From Blattamonas nauphoetae (lineage: Eukaryota; Preaxostyla; Oxymonadida), in assembly GCA_033064195.1 (NCBI GenBank), contig JARBJD010000058.1, forward strand, positions 186,001 through 250,000: a stretch of DNA of 64,000 bases, read 5' to 3'. A model generated the notes under the pieces. It was not told where the DNA came from. It worked only from the letters and a program-made list of their open reading frames with translations, and did no database searches. Positions 22,890 through 35,508 of this stretch are shown here, one piece after another. Position 1 is the stretch's first letter. Every line of letters begins with the position of its first letter. The translations under genes were made by a program, and so were the position numbers.

Positions 22890-24614
22890 TTATTGGGTAT
22901 CTGCTGGGGCTGGTTGTGCTTCACCAGCACCTTTTTCAGCTTCCTTCTTTGCGAGTGCTTCACGCCTCCTTCTTTCCTTCTCATCCTTCTTTGCCTGCTT
23001 CTTTCTCTCTTCTTCAGCTTTTGCTTCCGCGATTTTCCTCTCTTCCTCCATCAACTTGTTGAATTCAGCTGCTCCTTCCTCTATCCATCCTCTGAACACT
23101 CCTGTCAGCTGTGGGTCATCAATCGCATAGCTGACGGGTTTATCACCTCCAGTCTTCTCCACACTGAACCGTTTGGCGAGGAGAGTCCCAGCTGCAATTT
23201 CGTCTTCTCCGATCTGAACCAACACAGGAATCATCATCGTCTTCAGAGCAGAGAATGTCTTTTTGCCACTGCAATCTCTTTCTGTCCAGAGGTGCACACG
23301 AAACCCTTCATTTTGGAAGCGCTGTTCGATCCTCAGCATTTTCTTCATCACGTCGACGTTCTCCACCCAGTCCTTTTTGAAGCCAACTGGGCACACACAA
23401 ATATCCGCCTTTCGTCCTCCAATGATGCCCAGACTTCTCCATTTGTCTTCTGAAGCAAGTGAGACGATTCGATCAAAACCAATTCCGAACCCAATGGCTG
23501 GGACACTTCCCATAGATGGACTCAGAATACCAATCAAACTGTCGTATCTTCCTCCTCCGACAACAGTTCCAAGTGACTTTCCTGTAGTGTCCTGGAAGAT
23601 TCCCTCAAAGATGAGTCCAGTGTAATAGTCGTGTCCACGAGCGAGTGACGGGATGAACGAGATGGCGTTGCCATACCCACACTCAGAAACAACATCAAAC
23701 ACTTTCAGAAGCAATGCGAAGGCTGATTTGACTTCTGAGAATGTCGGGAAGTCAACAGGGTCTTCCATTCCTTCGTAATATCGTTCAGGTGCAATGATGT
23801 ATGATTCAAGAAGTTTCAGACGACGAACGAAGGCCGGAACATCACCCGAATCTGTTTGGGTAGCGAGGGACCACCTGTCAGCGGCCGGGTTGAGGAACGA
23901 GAGAATCTCGACAGATTTTTCATCCAATCCCTTCTTCAGAAGTTCTTTGGCGACTTCTTCCCATGATTCTTTGTCGAGTTTATCGATTGAACTGCAGCAT
24001 GTCATTTGGAGAGCCGATGGAACGCCAGCAATCATCATCATACTGCGGAGGAGAATCCTGTGATTGAGGAGGATGGAAAAGGAAGGAGTAACAGAAAGAG
24101 CTGTGAAGATTTCAGCCAGAATCAGAATAGTCTTCACATCGGCCATGTCGGGGATGTCGTTCCCAACAATATCGAAATCAAATTGGAGGAACTCACGGAA
24201 ACGGCCTTTTGATTTGGAAACATTCTCTCCACGATAGACCTTCCCATACTGATAGCGAGAGAAGCTTCTGATATTCCGCTGGGCTACGTAGCGAGCGAGT
24301 GAGACGGTGAGATCGAATCGCATCGAAAGGAGTTCGCGTTCGGTGGTCTTTGTGTGGTCTTCGTCAATGTTTGTTCTTGGCATGATATCGTAGATTTGCT
24401 TGTTTGTCTCTTCACTTGCCTTTGCATTCAGAATCTCACGTCTTTCCATGACGGGGGTATCCAGCTTAGGGATGCCGTGTTTCTTGAAAACTGACTCAAT
24501 TGTGTTCAAAACCCAGTCACGTTTCAACATATCTTCAGGTGCACAATCTTGCATTCCTTTTGGTTCCTTCAGCGTGAATGTTTTGGCGGCAGGAGTTGGT
24601 GTTTGTTCCGTCAT
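22890..24614 (-). CDS. HARS: Histidyl-tRNA synthetase
   Basis: Class II aminoacyl-tRNA synthetase charging tRNA-His in the cytosol. A single exon of 574 codons. Motif 1 region is PKGMQDC and VMER; motif 2 is REFLQFDFDIVG. The histidine-specific loops are ARGHDYYTG and VVGGGRYD, and motif 3 is AIGFGIGFDRI. A C-terminal anticodon-binding domain and an Ala/Lys/Glu-rich tail (KEAEKGAGEAQPAP) follow. All catalytic motifs are intact. No mitochondrial presequence is visible: the start MTEQTPTPAAKTF leads straight into the catalytic domain. Confidence 0.95.
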   Translation of the reverse strand: MTEQTPTPAAKTFTLKEPKGMQDCAPEDMLKRDWVLNTIESVFKKHGIPKLDTPVMERREILNAKASEETNKQIYDIMPRTNIDEDHTKTTERELLSMRFDLTVSLARYVAQRNIRSFSRYQYGKVYRGENVSKSKGRFREFLQFDFDIVGNDIPDMADVKTILILAEIFTALSVTPSFSILLNHRILLRSMMMIAGVPSALQMTCCSSIDKLDKESWEEVAKELLKKGLDEKSVEILSFLNPAADRWSLATQTDSGDVPAFVRRLKLLESYIIAPERYYEGMEDPVDFPTFSEVKSAFALLLKVFDVVSECGYGNAISFIPSLARGHDYYTGLIFEGIFQDTTGKSLGTVVGGGRYDSLIGILSPSMGSVPAIGFGIGFDRIVSLASEDKWRSLGIIGGRKADICVCPVGFKKDWVENVDVMKKMLRIEQRFQNEGFRVHLWTERDCSGKKTFSALKTMMIPVLVQIGEDEIAAGTLLAKRFSVEKTGGDKPVSYAIDDPQLTGVFRGWIEEGAAEFNKLMEEERKIAEAKAEEERKKQAKKDEKERRRREALAKKEAEKGAGEAQPAPADTQ

Positions 24615-24986
24615 CTATAGAGGAAATGATGGAAGAGAAAAATGAATTATAAGTGAGGTGAAGGCAAAAATTGAGTAATAAATTGGAATGAGAGAATTGT
24701 ACCTCTGAAGTTAATCGAAGAAACTGATCTTCCCACGAAATCTTTTCGTCACTTTTCTACTTGCTATCCCTTGTTCTTGTGGCATTTTTCGAGTTTGACT
24801 TTATCCTTAGATGTCCTTTGTCGCATTGTTTCGCACAGTGACTCTATCTCTCTTTCTGGGACACCTTGATGCAATTGTCACTGTATTCGCAAAAAATCAG
24901 GTTGACGAAGTGATAAAAAAGACAAATGAAGAGAAGGAGGTCGAATGAAAACTCATGAAAACAAGAGAAAGAAGTGGAAGAGCATT
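24615..24986. other. Intergenic, nothing seen
   Basis: 372 bp between the histidyl-tRNA synthetase start and the GINS1 stop, both on the minus strand. AT-rich, with no coding frame, repeat or RNA gene that I could support. Confidence 0.5.
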
Positions 24987-25652
24987 TCAGACGATGTGAG
25001 CAAGATATCCTTGCCTGATCAGTTGTTCTGCATCTGATTTGTTCATATAGTACTCCACCCCTTCTCTAAGGGGGATAGAGTTCCCAGATCCCGTTACGAT
25101 ATGCCCTAGTGTCGTAAGAGCACGAACTCTGATGATTTCATCACGGGGCGGTGTGAGTGATTGAGTGAGTTGAAGGTTTCCGACGTTTTGACAGTACTCT
25201 TGTATTAGTCGAGAATACTGCTGAAAGTACTGGAGTTCATCTTTAGTTAAGGAAGATTCGAGTGACTTTGGCATGATGCCTGTTTCCCAGGCAATTTCGC
25301 GAATATCTGCTAATCTTGCGGAACTAAGAACATATATGATGCAATTAAGAGATTTAAACTGGTAGAGTTGCAGTGCCTGTCGATTTCGAGCGAGCCAGAG
25401 GATTGGGATCTCCATCCTCGGTTCTTTGTCCATACCATGCACAGAGCCCGACTGTGCAAGGGTTTGACGTAGTGCTGCACTCATTGTAAACAGTTCGCAT
25501 ATTTCTTTCTTGACTATCTTAACTTTTTCATCCTGTGGACAGTCATGAAATTCAAATTGATATAGAAGCAACGATACATTGTATGGTGGCAAAACATCTG
25601 CATGTGAGTGTGATAACAGCAGAGCAGCCGCGCTTTCTCCAGGAAAGACCAT
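24987..25652 (-). CDS. GINS1: GINS1/PSF1 replication helicase subunit
   Basis: PSF1 subunit of the GINS complex, part of the CMG replicative helicase. The start MVFPGESAAALLL at 25652 fits the family start better than the longer upstream frame. One intron with donor GTATCG and acceptor CCACAG joins PPYN to DEKVKIVKKEI. The A-domain helix LARNRQALQLYQ and ADIREIAWETG are followed by KDELQYFQQYSRLIQEY. The small B domain ends SDAEQLIRQGYLAHIV. About 12 extra residues lie between the two middle helices (near 25330) and could be an unrecognised intron without GT-AG ends, or a true insertion. Confidence 0.88.
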   Translation of the reverse strand: MVFPGESAAALLLSHSHADVLPPYNVSLLLYQFEFHDCPQDEKVKIVKKEICELFTMSAALRQTLAQSGSVHGMDKEPRMEIPILWLARNRQALQLYQFKSLNCIIYVLSSARLADIREIAWETGIMPKSLESSLTKDELQYFQQYSRLIQEYCQNVGNLQLTQSLTPPRDEIIRVRALTTLGHIVTGSGNSIPLREGVEYYMNKSDAEQLIRQGYLAHIV

Positions 25653-25771
25653 TGAGTCGTCAATGCAGCAGAAAAAGAAATTAGGGACACACAAGTTTCT
25701 CTTCTATCGCTCTTTCTGCTCATTATCAGAGGTCACCTGACTTCTGTTCCGGTTTAACTTCTCCTTCTCCC

Positions 25772-28700
25772 ATGGAGCAGATGATTTCTCAACCCATTTC
25801 CGAGCAGTCTCCACATCACTCCACTTCGGATATTCTCAGCGATTCACACCATTTACAGAGCCAGTATCTTTCTTTTTTCGTTGGAATTCTTTATTTTCTA
25901 TCTAAATCTTTAGACTTTTGGACTGCCTACAGCATATTATGAAGGTTTTTTGCTTCAATTCTTCCACCATCTCCTCTAGAGTTCTAACGATCCAATTGCG
26001 GCAGATCTCCTGTATCTGTGGATCATTTCTTCTCTTTTTCGTGCTTTTTCTTCCATGGAAAACAACACTGGAATGCAACATCAGTCCTTCCCGCTCAAAC
26101 TTCAGAACATGAATCCTTCCATTTTCCCAGTATCACCGGATGATATTGTGCTTCTAGTCTCTTACCTGATCCACACTCATAACGTTCCGTTGGTTTTGGA
26201 TGCTTTTGATCGATACTATCCAGAACATCCGTTCATCCATTTTCTTCAATTCCTTCTATCCCTCAAATCTGGTCAACCGCATAAAGCTCTACATTCTCTC
26301 GAGATATTCTTTCAATTAGGTCGAGTTGAGTGGAGCGAAGAACAGGATGATGAAGAGGAAGAAGAGGAAGCTGATGAAGAATCAGAAAACGAATCTGAAG
26401 ACGAGGAAGAGAATAATACAGACAAAAATCAAGCCAAGAATGATAAAGATGACGATAAATTGAATGCTCCTGATGAACAGGACAACCCACCTTCACCACT
26501 AAGGCCAAAAAGTTTGGACGAAGACCAGACCAACTCACACTCTGAAGGGAAGGATGATACTGTCGATTTGTTCCTTACATCGAAGATATGGATGAAATCG
26601 TTAGCTATGCAGTGCTTGGTTGAGATTCTTTCAGATCACTTCACCCTTGACATGATCCATAAACTAAATCGGATACCCTTCCTTGACCAGGCAAATCCAA
26701 AGGACACAGAATCCTCAGAATCCACGTACTCAATCTCCCTCAAGCAACCCGTCAATAACATCCTTCCTGATTCGTTTCTGTCGTATCTGGAGCACTTCCC
26801 CCATTCGTCGTCTCCTCTCCCTCCGTCCACCCACACCTTCCGCTCGATACTCATTCACCCAATCAGCCTCTCGCCATCTTTCCTCCTCTCTCTGTCTCGC
26901 ATGTGCGAGCAATTCCTTGACGACACAATTTTCAGCCCGTTCCACAAACACTTCGAGAACCTCACAAACAAGCAGGAGACACCACCCGTCACAGCTGCCT
27001 CTCCACAGCCAACACAGAGCGTGTCACTTCCTGTTGTCCGAAAGAAACCACAACGTTTTATTGTCAACTTTCAACAATCGCCGAAACAAAAGCACAACAT
27101 CATCACAAATGCTCGTTTCTCCTCCTCTTCCTCCATCCTCTCCACCCTCCACATCCCCAACTTGAACAAGGCCCTCTCCATCATCCACAACTCAACTGAA
27201 CTGCCTGACAACCAGCTCATCCAGGTCGTCACCACACTCGTCAACTCCGCCGCCCGCACCTCGTTGTCCACCTCGTCCTCGCTCCTCATCAACGCGCCCC
27301 TGCTCTGGCAGGTCCTCTGCGACATCATCCTCTCCCGCCAGCGCAACCCCATCATCGGCTCCCTCCTCCTCCTCTCCTTCACCTACCCCGTCCCCTCACC
27401 CAACACTCCACACGGCGTCGTCGGAAACTGTGTTGTGAGGGGTCTGCCAGACATGTCAGTTGAGATCCGCCTCTTCATCATGGCACTGGCCGAACGCATT
27501 CTGATCGCGACGGAGGACGAAATCTGGATCAAGGAGCAGATCAAGCAGGCCGAGAACGAGCCGCAGTCTGAACTCATCCCAATCGGATTCGCACCCATCC
27601 CAGGACAGTCTCTCGTCGGGACCACCTTCCAAAATCTCGATCCATCTCAGTCATTCACCAACAACCTTGCCTCGTCCCTCTCCCTCGCTTCTTCGTTTGC
27701 CCAATCGTACTTCACAACACCCGCTCGTCGCTCGTCGCTCATGTCGCAGACACCCGCCCAAAAGGCAGAGAAGGTCCATCCGCGACACGCCCTCATCAGC
27801 TCCATCCAAAACGAACTCGTCCTCCGAGCCTCTGCCCTCTCCGCTCGCATCGAACTTCCGCCGAACTGCTTCCCGCGCTTGTTTGTTCAGTCGAAGAAGC
27901 AGCCAAACGGAGGAGTCGACCCTTCGGCGAGCCCGACACCGGAGCAGGCAAACGCCGATCCAGCCTCTTTCCTCCCATCGTCAGAATCGCTCGAGAACGG
28001 CATCGGGTTCCTTCTGTCTCATGGCCTCTTCTCGACAGCCGAAGAGATCATCCGAAGATGGAAGGTGGCGTCGACCCAAGCCAACCACACAAACCAAAAC
28101 TGCTACACACTCCTCACCGCGCAGTGGGCCCTCGCCATCGGAAAGGGAAAGGCGAAGCAGGACATGAAGAGTCTGAACCAGGCTGTTCGCCAATGTCTTC
28201 GAAAGCTCGACAGCCTCCGCACAAGCTCCGCGCGAAGGAGTGCCCTGCACAGCGAAACAGAGCTCTCTCTTCAGGCCTTCTTCTCCCACATCCCCACCTC
28301 GCAGCGACTTGTGCCACAGCTCACCATCGTCCCATCGCCGTCCATCGATCCTTCGGTGAAGGTCATGCTGAGCCATTCGTCGCTCCTCTCGCTCTCCTTC
28401 CACCACTCCCTCCCGTCCTCCGCCTCCTTCTTCATCTGCACCTTCGTCTGCTACCACGTCTCCCGCAGCCTCTCGCTTCCGTTTGATCTCGTCTTCTCCG
28501 CCCCGCCCTTCATCGTGATCCATCTTCTCCTCACTGCCCCCACCTCCACCCGCCCTCAGACCAAAGCAGCACACACCTCAGACCAGTTCTCGTCACCACT
28601 CAAAGAGAACGCCTTCTCATCGCAAGACACGTCGTCGTCTGAGACAGTCGCACACTTCACAGATCGCATCAATCTGATCCGTCTTTTTGCACTCGCAAAG

Positions 28701-31700
28701 AAGATCAAGCCGGAAGACCTCAGCAAGGTCGTTGTGGACTCCCTCTGCGTCTCGATGAACGTCGAGCAGATGAAGAACCTCAAGCGGATTCAGAGAGACC
28801 GCTGGGATTCGAACGAAATTGGGTTTGTCGAGCCTCGCACAAGAGTGGTCAAGGAGGAGTTCGGCTCCCCTGCCGAACTTGGCTTCTCGAGCCTTTCAAC
28901 ATCTCCCCGACAAGCTGCACGATCAGACGATTATGTCATCCAACTCGTCCCGAACCCCCATCCGCTGCGGAAGACCAAGTTTGTGGATGAGGAGGACAAG
29001 GTCGAGTCAATGAAGGAGAGCGAGGACCTGGCGGAAGACAGCGACGGTGCTGGGTCGACAACCGCCACGTTCCACCACTACCCATCGTCCCCCTCCGTCG
29101 CCTCTCTGCCTCACCTCACCCCTCTTTCCACTCCTCCGCAGACATACAACTCCTTCTCCCAGCCTCCGTCATTCGATCCCCACGTCAACATGAACACTCC
29201 TCCCCGCCTCCTCGACGTCCATCCCTCATCGGTGCTGTATCTGCTGACTTCGTCTCCGTACCACACAACGCCGTTCTTCACCATCTTCTCATCGCTACTC
29301 ACCGATCTCTCTGTCTTCAGTGCTGATCTCCTCTTCAGAGTGTATCAGCATTCGCCGTTTTCGCAAACTCACTCCCACGTTGAAATCAAAGAGGTACAAT
29401 CGCCTCCCGAAGACATCGGCGAACCCCTCGCGAGGACCAAGACTCTCCTCCACCTCAAACGAACCCAGTGGTTTGGAACGGACGAAGAAGTGTTCGAGAT
29501 CGAGACAGACACAAACGAGGAAACGACAGAAGGCGAGAACGACCAGGAACGAGGAGCCCGATCACGGCAGGACGCCTCTCTGATCCTTTCTGGGTTGACT
29601 CTCCGCACATCGCGATCACCCGCATCAGCCACGCAATTCCCGTCCCGTCCTTCAAAACCATCTCCCACAATGGCATCCCCTGTGCGACGGATTCCACGAG
29701 AGTCAAGTGGAGACAGGCACGACAATTCTTCGGATCACAGTCCAATGCGACTTGTGAGCGACTCAGCCACAGGCGGCCATTCGTACTCCATCGAGACCCC
29801 GCTCTCTCGCTCCTTTGCTCGCGGAGGGCTTGACACTCCACTCCGCCTCGGGTCACCCTCAATCTCCGAAGATCTCCCACCGCAGTTTGCGTCGCCCGTC
29901 AAGGTGAAGTCAGTGAGTGATCTGCATGACTTCTCTGTCGCTCTGTACTGCCAGGAATGGGATTCTGTCAACCATTACGGACCGACATACCTCGCCTCCC
30001 GACACGACGTTACCGTTCCTTTCCCCATCCAGCTCCACGAGAAGTCTGTGTTTCCAGAAGACTGCAATCCAGAGCTGTGCACTCCAACCGAAGTCCTCCG
30101 ACGAGGACGGACAGCGACCCTCTCTCGCCAGTTCTTCTCCCCCCTCACTCAGAACGACAGCGGGTCAGATTCCCAGATATCAGATCCTGCATTCGTGTCC
30201 TCCTTCTTCTTCCCCCTCCTCCTCACCAATCGAGTGGATCTCCTCTGCCTCGCCTACAACACAGCGTCTGACCAGAAGCTGCAGAGGATCGTCCGGTCCT
30301 CACTTCGCACGATTGCACACGAAGCTGTCGAAGAGAGGGAGTTCTCGATCCTCATCCGCATCCTCACCATCATCCAAGACCCAACAGTGTTTTCGTTCAT
30401 CCCGACTCTTCTCCTCAACCACAACAAACTCCTTCTGCTCCAGACACTCCCATCAGAAAAGCACCCTCGCCTGAAGTGCATGCTTCGGAACTTCCTGTCC
30501 AACCATTCCGAGAAAAGCAGCCGCTCTTCGCGACAGAAGAGAGCAGCACCGAACACAACAAAAGAACCCCACCAGCCTGTCCTTCCCCAGCCGGAGACGA
30601 GCAAACTCGTCAAGGGTGGAGGCCACGCTGCTGTGGGCCATTCGCCTCGGCGCCATCGTTCAGGAACAGAGTCACAGCTGGTTCTGCCTGTTCAGCACAT
30701 CAACCAGCTCAGCGAATTCATCGAGATCAACTACCAGCAGTTCTTCCTCCATCCCGCCTCCATCATCAATCTCACTCGCGCTCTCCTCAACATGCTTCTG
30801 ATGGACTCCATCAAGAACAACCGCCCTGTCTCCAAAGCGGAGGCAGAAGACGACGACGTCTCCACCCTCCTGACCATCCTGACACAGCCAGACCGATCTG
30901 CTCAGAACACCAGCACTGCTCAGAATGCGCTCGTGACGGAGAACGGTGTCACCCCCAAAACTGTTTTCAGAGGTCTCATCGCCGTCATCCAACGACTTCT
31001 CAGTGCCTCGTTCCTTCTGACGCAAGCCCATTCAACGATCCTGGTCGCTTCGCTCAACTCTCTGATCCATTCCCTCTTTGTTGTCTCGAAGTACCCACAG
31101 GCACAATGGTCTGCTCTCCGACTCCTCGCCCATCATCGATCGTTCATCCCTCCGCCCTCTCGTGCCATCCACACCGTCAAGGCACAACTCCAGGCTTCAC
31201 CAGGAGTCCAGAAACAGACAACTTCTCTCCCAACATCCATCATCTTGCCAGCTTCATTCCACCCATCCTTCCTCGACACCCATCTCATCCACCAGCATCA
31301 ACTGTTGAACATCCAATCAAGCGAACACTCTCCATCAACCAATTTCACCCCCTTCCGCCCGATCTCCAACCATAACACCCAAATGTTCTCGCTCACTCCC
31401 CTCTCCCATCCTGCCACGATGGAGTCCATCCCGCTCGTTGCCTCGCTCGACACTCTCTCCATCGACCCTCCCTCGTTCAACCCCACCGAAGACGCCTTCC
31501 TCTTCTCCTTCCTCCGTGCGATGACTGAAATGGTGATCCACAACTCGAAGCTGTACAACTCCGAACTCGATCAATACGACGAGGACCAGCAAGACATCGA
31601 ACGAGAGCTCGCCCACTTCGCACAAGGCAGCCCAACTGGAAAGCAGACGCCGCCCCACCCAGGAACACCAGACTCCAGTGCATCCAAGCAAGCTCCTCTG

Positions 31701-32468
31701 CGCAGCACAATCCAACGGAAGAAGAACAAGGCCGCTCCGAAGTTCGCCCTCGGAAAGGGCTACTCCCTCCCAAAGAAGATTGTTCCATCCTTCGGACACT
31801 TCGTCCCGAGCCGCGAAATCCTTTCCACGCCATCGCTCTTCCGCGCCTTCAATCTACTCTACCCACCCACCACACCGCTGAGCTTCGCCACATCCAACCT
31901 CTCCCCTCTCTCAGTCACCTGTAACATCCCGTCGTTCTCCGACCACTCTGTGATCCCCCATTCTCTCTTCCCAATCCTGATTGCTGAGTTGTCAGCGTTT
32001 CTCATTCCGTTCAGCTCTTTCTTTTCTTCTGATCCGTGGGGTTACTTCCTCTTCCACTATGCCATCGAGCGGAAGACTCCAGGTGTCATTCCAATCTTCC
32101 AAAGCGTCTTCCCGAGCAGCACCATTGCCCTCCAGCAGATGGTTGAAAGAACTGTCGAGAGGTGCAGACAGGAAGAGTGGAGGGTTGTGAGTGCCGAGAG
32201 GGCCAAGCACCTGAAGGACGACTCGGTGACCCAAAGCGAACACCCTCCCGCCTCGTTCAAGCTCTCGTCACTTGGCCAGTCTGCTGAGCTTCTGAAAAAG
32301 GCTCTCGACGCAATTAATTCTCCTCGTCTTGCGTGTCTGATATCCGAGGCAAGCATCGGAAAGCTTCCTGATGGCCGAAACATCCTGAACGAAATCACAA
32401 TGAAGTTTGATGAAGGGCAGGTCGAGCGCCTCGAATTGTTCGTCAGTCAGTTTCCTCTGTTTGGTTGA
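25772..32468 (+). CDS. SPG11: Spatacsin (SPG11)-like giant protein
   Basis: About 2,180 residues. Two short exons, 25772-25863 and 25914-25944, join in frame to a single exon of 25980-32468. The part near 30230-30500 aligns by eye with the spatacsin C-terminal domain: DLLCLAYN, then EFSILIRILTIIQD, then FIPTLLLNHNKLLLL. The region near 31000 (LTQAHSTILVASLNSLI) and the end (EWRVV, KKALDAINSPRLACL) also fit. Animal spatacsin works with AP-5 and spastizin in lysosome reformation. An acidic stretch lies at 26340-26420 and Ser/Pro-rich low complexity at 28560-29900. The long exon is clearly more GC-rich than the 5' exons. The family call rests on the C-terminal third only. Confidence 0.6.
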
Positions 32469-32611
32469 TTCTTCATTAATGTCTTGAGTTTCACTTCACT
32501 GGACAGGCATCGGCTGTTAATTCACTTATTTGCGCAAAGACTCTTAATGACACAACAGAATCGAGTGAAGTGAATCAAGACTCTTCAACAAACAAGAGAT
32601 GCGAGTGCATT

Positions 32612-34264
32612 TCATCCTTTGATGACCGCAATCGGACGGAGGCGAACGGTTTTCTTGGAAATGCCAGCCTCGTGACACGTATCCACAACATCATCGACGT
32701 TCTGAAGAGAGATCGAGAGGGAGAAGCCATACTTTGTAGCTTTCAGGAGCCTCCTCCATGACGAGTTTAGGAGACGCGACTCGGATGGAAATGCCCTTCT
32801 TCTTCAAAGCTTCCAGCACTTGCGTGTGGTCCAGAGCGTGGCTGTGACGTGAATGAGAGAGAGGGGAACACACCGTGACTTGTTTCGAGACTTGGCTCTT
32901 CCTGCTCCGTGGCACGTCGACCCAAACGTTGTTTCAAATCCCTTCTGCGTCCCGGTCATGATGTAGCTGCCTGTTCCCATCGTTCCTCCGATCAGGACAG
33001 GCTGCCCGATTGTTTGGTAGTCAACTGGGATGAGTGGGTGGTACGGCGGGAAGGCGCGAGTGGAGCCCTGCGGAGAGAGATGAAGAAGAATGAGAAGAGA
33101 CCTTGCGATGAACAAGAAGCTGCCTGGGTTTCCCATCCACCATGTGCTGCTCTGTCTTGCAGATGTTGTGTGACGTGTCGTAGAGCATCGTCATCCCCAG
33201 GTCGTCCGGGTCTTGTCGGAAGATCTTGGAGAAGGCCTGTCGCGTGAGGAACGTCATGCTCTGCCTGTTCACCCACGCAAAGTTCGCTGCACAGCTCATT
33301 CCTTTCAGATACGCCTGGCCTTCTTTGGAACCAATCGGGGCACAAGCAAGCTGCCGATCGTTGAGTGTGATTTTGGACTCAGCCATCGCTTTCTCCATTT
33401 CGATCAGCGCGTCTGTCGCCACTTGATGTCCGAACCCTCGCGATCCCGAATGGATCATCACCACACACTGTCCCTTGAAGAGACCCATCTGCTTCGCCGC
33501 TACTCCATCAAACACTTCGTCCACAATCTGGATCTCGGCGTAATGGTTCCCTGCGCCGAGTGTGCCCATCTGTGGACGACCACGTCGCTTAGCTCGGATG
33601 CTCACTTGGGCTGGGTCGGCTTGGAGCATTCTTCCATTCTCTTCGCAGTATTCTTTATCTTCTGCCCAGGCATATCCCTCCCTGAGAGACCAGTCGAGGC
33701 CGAGTTCCTTGGATGGAGGAAAAATGATGGAATAAGGGGAAATGAGGATACTAATGCTGCGTCTAAATCTTCCATAGTTGTTGGAATAACACCCTGCGAA
33801 CCAACACCAACAGGGATGTGATCAAAGAGAGATTGTGCCAATTCTTCTTTGTGAGGCTGAACGTCGGCTTCAGTGAGATTTGTTCGGAGAACTCGAACAC
33901 CACAGTTGATATCAAAGCCTACACCTCCGGGTGATACAATACCTTTTGGATCCTCCATATCAAAGGCAGCAACATTTCCGATCGAAAAGCCATAGCCAGA
34001 ATGGCAATCTGGGAGCCCAATTGAATACTTGACAATTCCCGGAAGGGAGGCTACATTGGCCATTTGCGTAACGGCAGGAAGAAACCCACCAAATCCAGCA
34101 ATGGAGTGATAGTGTTCCAGTTCTTCGAAGAGCAATGGAGAGAGCTTGTTGTTCACAAAAAATCTCACTGGAACAGTCATATTTGGAACAAATCCTTTGT
34201 CGATCTCATATTCACAAGAATTAATTCTGTGAATGAGTTTCAAAGATTCTTGGTATGAGCGCAT
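32612..34264 (-). CDS. RTCB: RTCB tRNA-splicing ligase
   Basis: RNA ligase joining tRNA exons by the 3'-phosphate/GTP mechanism. The start [15 protein letters not shown] at 34264 fits the family. Catalytic landmarks are [13 protein letters not shown] (metal Asp and Cys), [34 protein letters not shown] and the guanylated His in STCHGAGR. The C terminus runs [16 protein letters not shown], then [17 protein letters not shown], and ends AVIKG, all canonical. Introns have donors GTATCC, GTCTCT, GTGTGT and GTATGG. The protein looks fully functional and near the human length (505). Confidence 0.95.
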
Positions 34265-34430
34265 TTAAGTGGTGGTTCGATCTTATCGTGTGGTATTAAC
34301 ACGAAGTGAAAATGAAGAAGAACACAGCAACATTGTTTTTCTTTGATGCTGTTCATGTTGAGAGGAACAATCAGAACAATTAAGATGCCAGAGGCTCGAA
34401 TGAAGAAATGTTGAGATGAACTCCTTCTAC

Positions 34431-35343
34431 TCATTCTCCGTCGAAGTACTGATCAGCTTCCGGAGGATAGAGACCCAGTCCATCTTCATTCAATCGTCCC
34501 TGAACAGATAAGTCAAAAGAGAAGCACACCCACACAACCATTTGAAAAGTGCCGTCAGAAATTGATTCTGGCTGGCGAATCAAATCAGCATCACCAGGAT
34601 CATCGAGCTTTGGTTCACCCTCAGCTGTTACTGGAGACGGAGCTGGTTTATCTTCCTCAGGTTTCTTCTCGGTTTGTCCTGATGCAATAACTGTGGGTGG
34701 AGGTGCTTTTCCAGGCTGAACGGCCTCTGCTGGGGTCTTCTTCACAGCGGGGGGCTTGTTCATGACATAAAATTTGGTTTCGACAACTTTGAATCGGATT
34801 ACAGACTTCGGAACGAGTCTCGAGACTTTGCGGGTGACACGGTCATTGATGACAAAACATTGTGCCTCAGTATCGCTAATAACAGTGGAAAATATCAGAA
34901 ATAGATACTATGAAACACCACTCGGAAGGAACCATGGTGGAATGAGGATATGTTTGAAGAAGCCCAATGTGACTAATACTGTGAGAAACAATGATATCAT
35001 ACCCTGAATACCCACGTGAAGACTAGATCCAATGACTGTGCCAATCATTATTTCATTTGGAAAAGGCTTGAAGACGACAAGTCGAAATGTTGTTTCAAGG
35101 TAGGCATCACCGTCACTAGGATGAACTGAGCTTTCTCCAATCCTACTAACATCATAGTTAGTGATTGAAAGTCCGACACCTGGGATGAACTAGAGACATG
35201 ACGATTATTCAGTGAGTGATGGATAACGATACTGTATTTGTGTACACCATCGCAAGAGATTGATCAACAGCTTCAGCTCTCGGTAAATTGAATTTATACG
35301 GTGGAATACTGATCGTTTTTGTCAGTTCATGGAGAATTAGCAT
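34431..35343 (-). CDS. POLR3H: RNA polymerase III subunit RPC25/POLR3H
   Basis: Stalk subunit of RNA polymerase III, Rpb7-like. The start MLILHELTKTISIPPYKF at 35343 matches the family's opening strand and IPP motif. The next exons encode VGLSITNYDVSRIG, FRLVVFKPFPNEIMIG and LVTLGFFKHILIPPWFLP, the RPC8 dimerisation region. The OB-fold part follows with VIRFKVVETKFYV, and the end is the family motif EDGLGL in LNEDGLGLYPPE. A Pro/Ala/Lys-rich insertion of about 60 residues (34600-34750) separates the OB fold from that terminus. One intron (near 34870-34910) was set by frame rather than by a clear consensus. Confidence 0.88.
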
Positions 35344-35508
35344 AGATGGATCGCTGTCATAAAACGGTGTGGTCTGATCGAAATACTCTTGTTTGATCCA
35401 GCATAGAATGCCTTGAAATAGACCCAGCAGATTTAAAATGATTTTCTAATGATGAAATGATCACAAAAAATTAACATGTACCTCAAAAACAATTGTGGAA
35501 AAGTTGAA

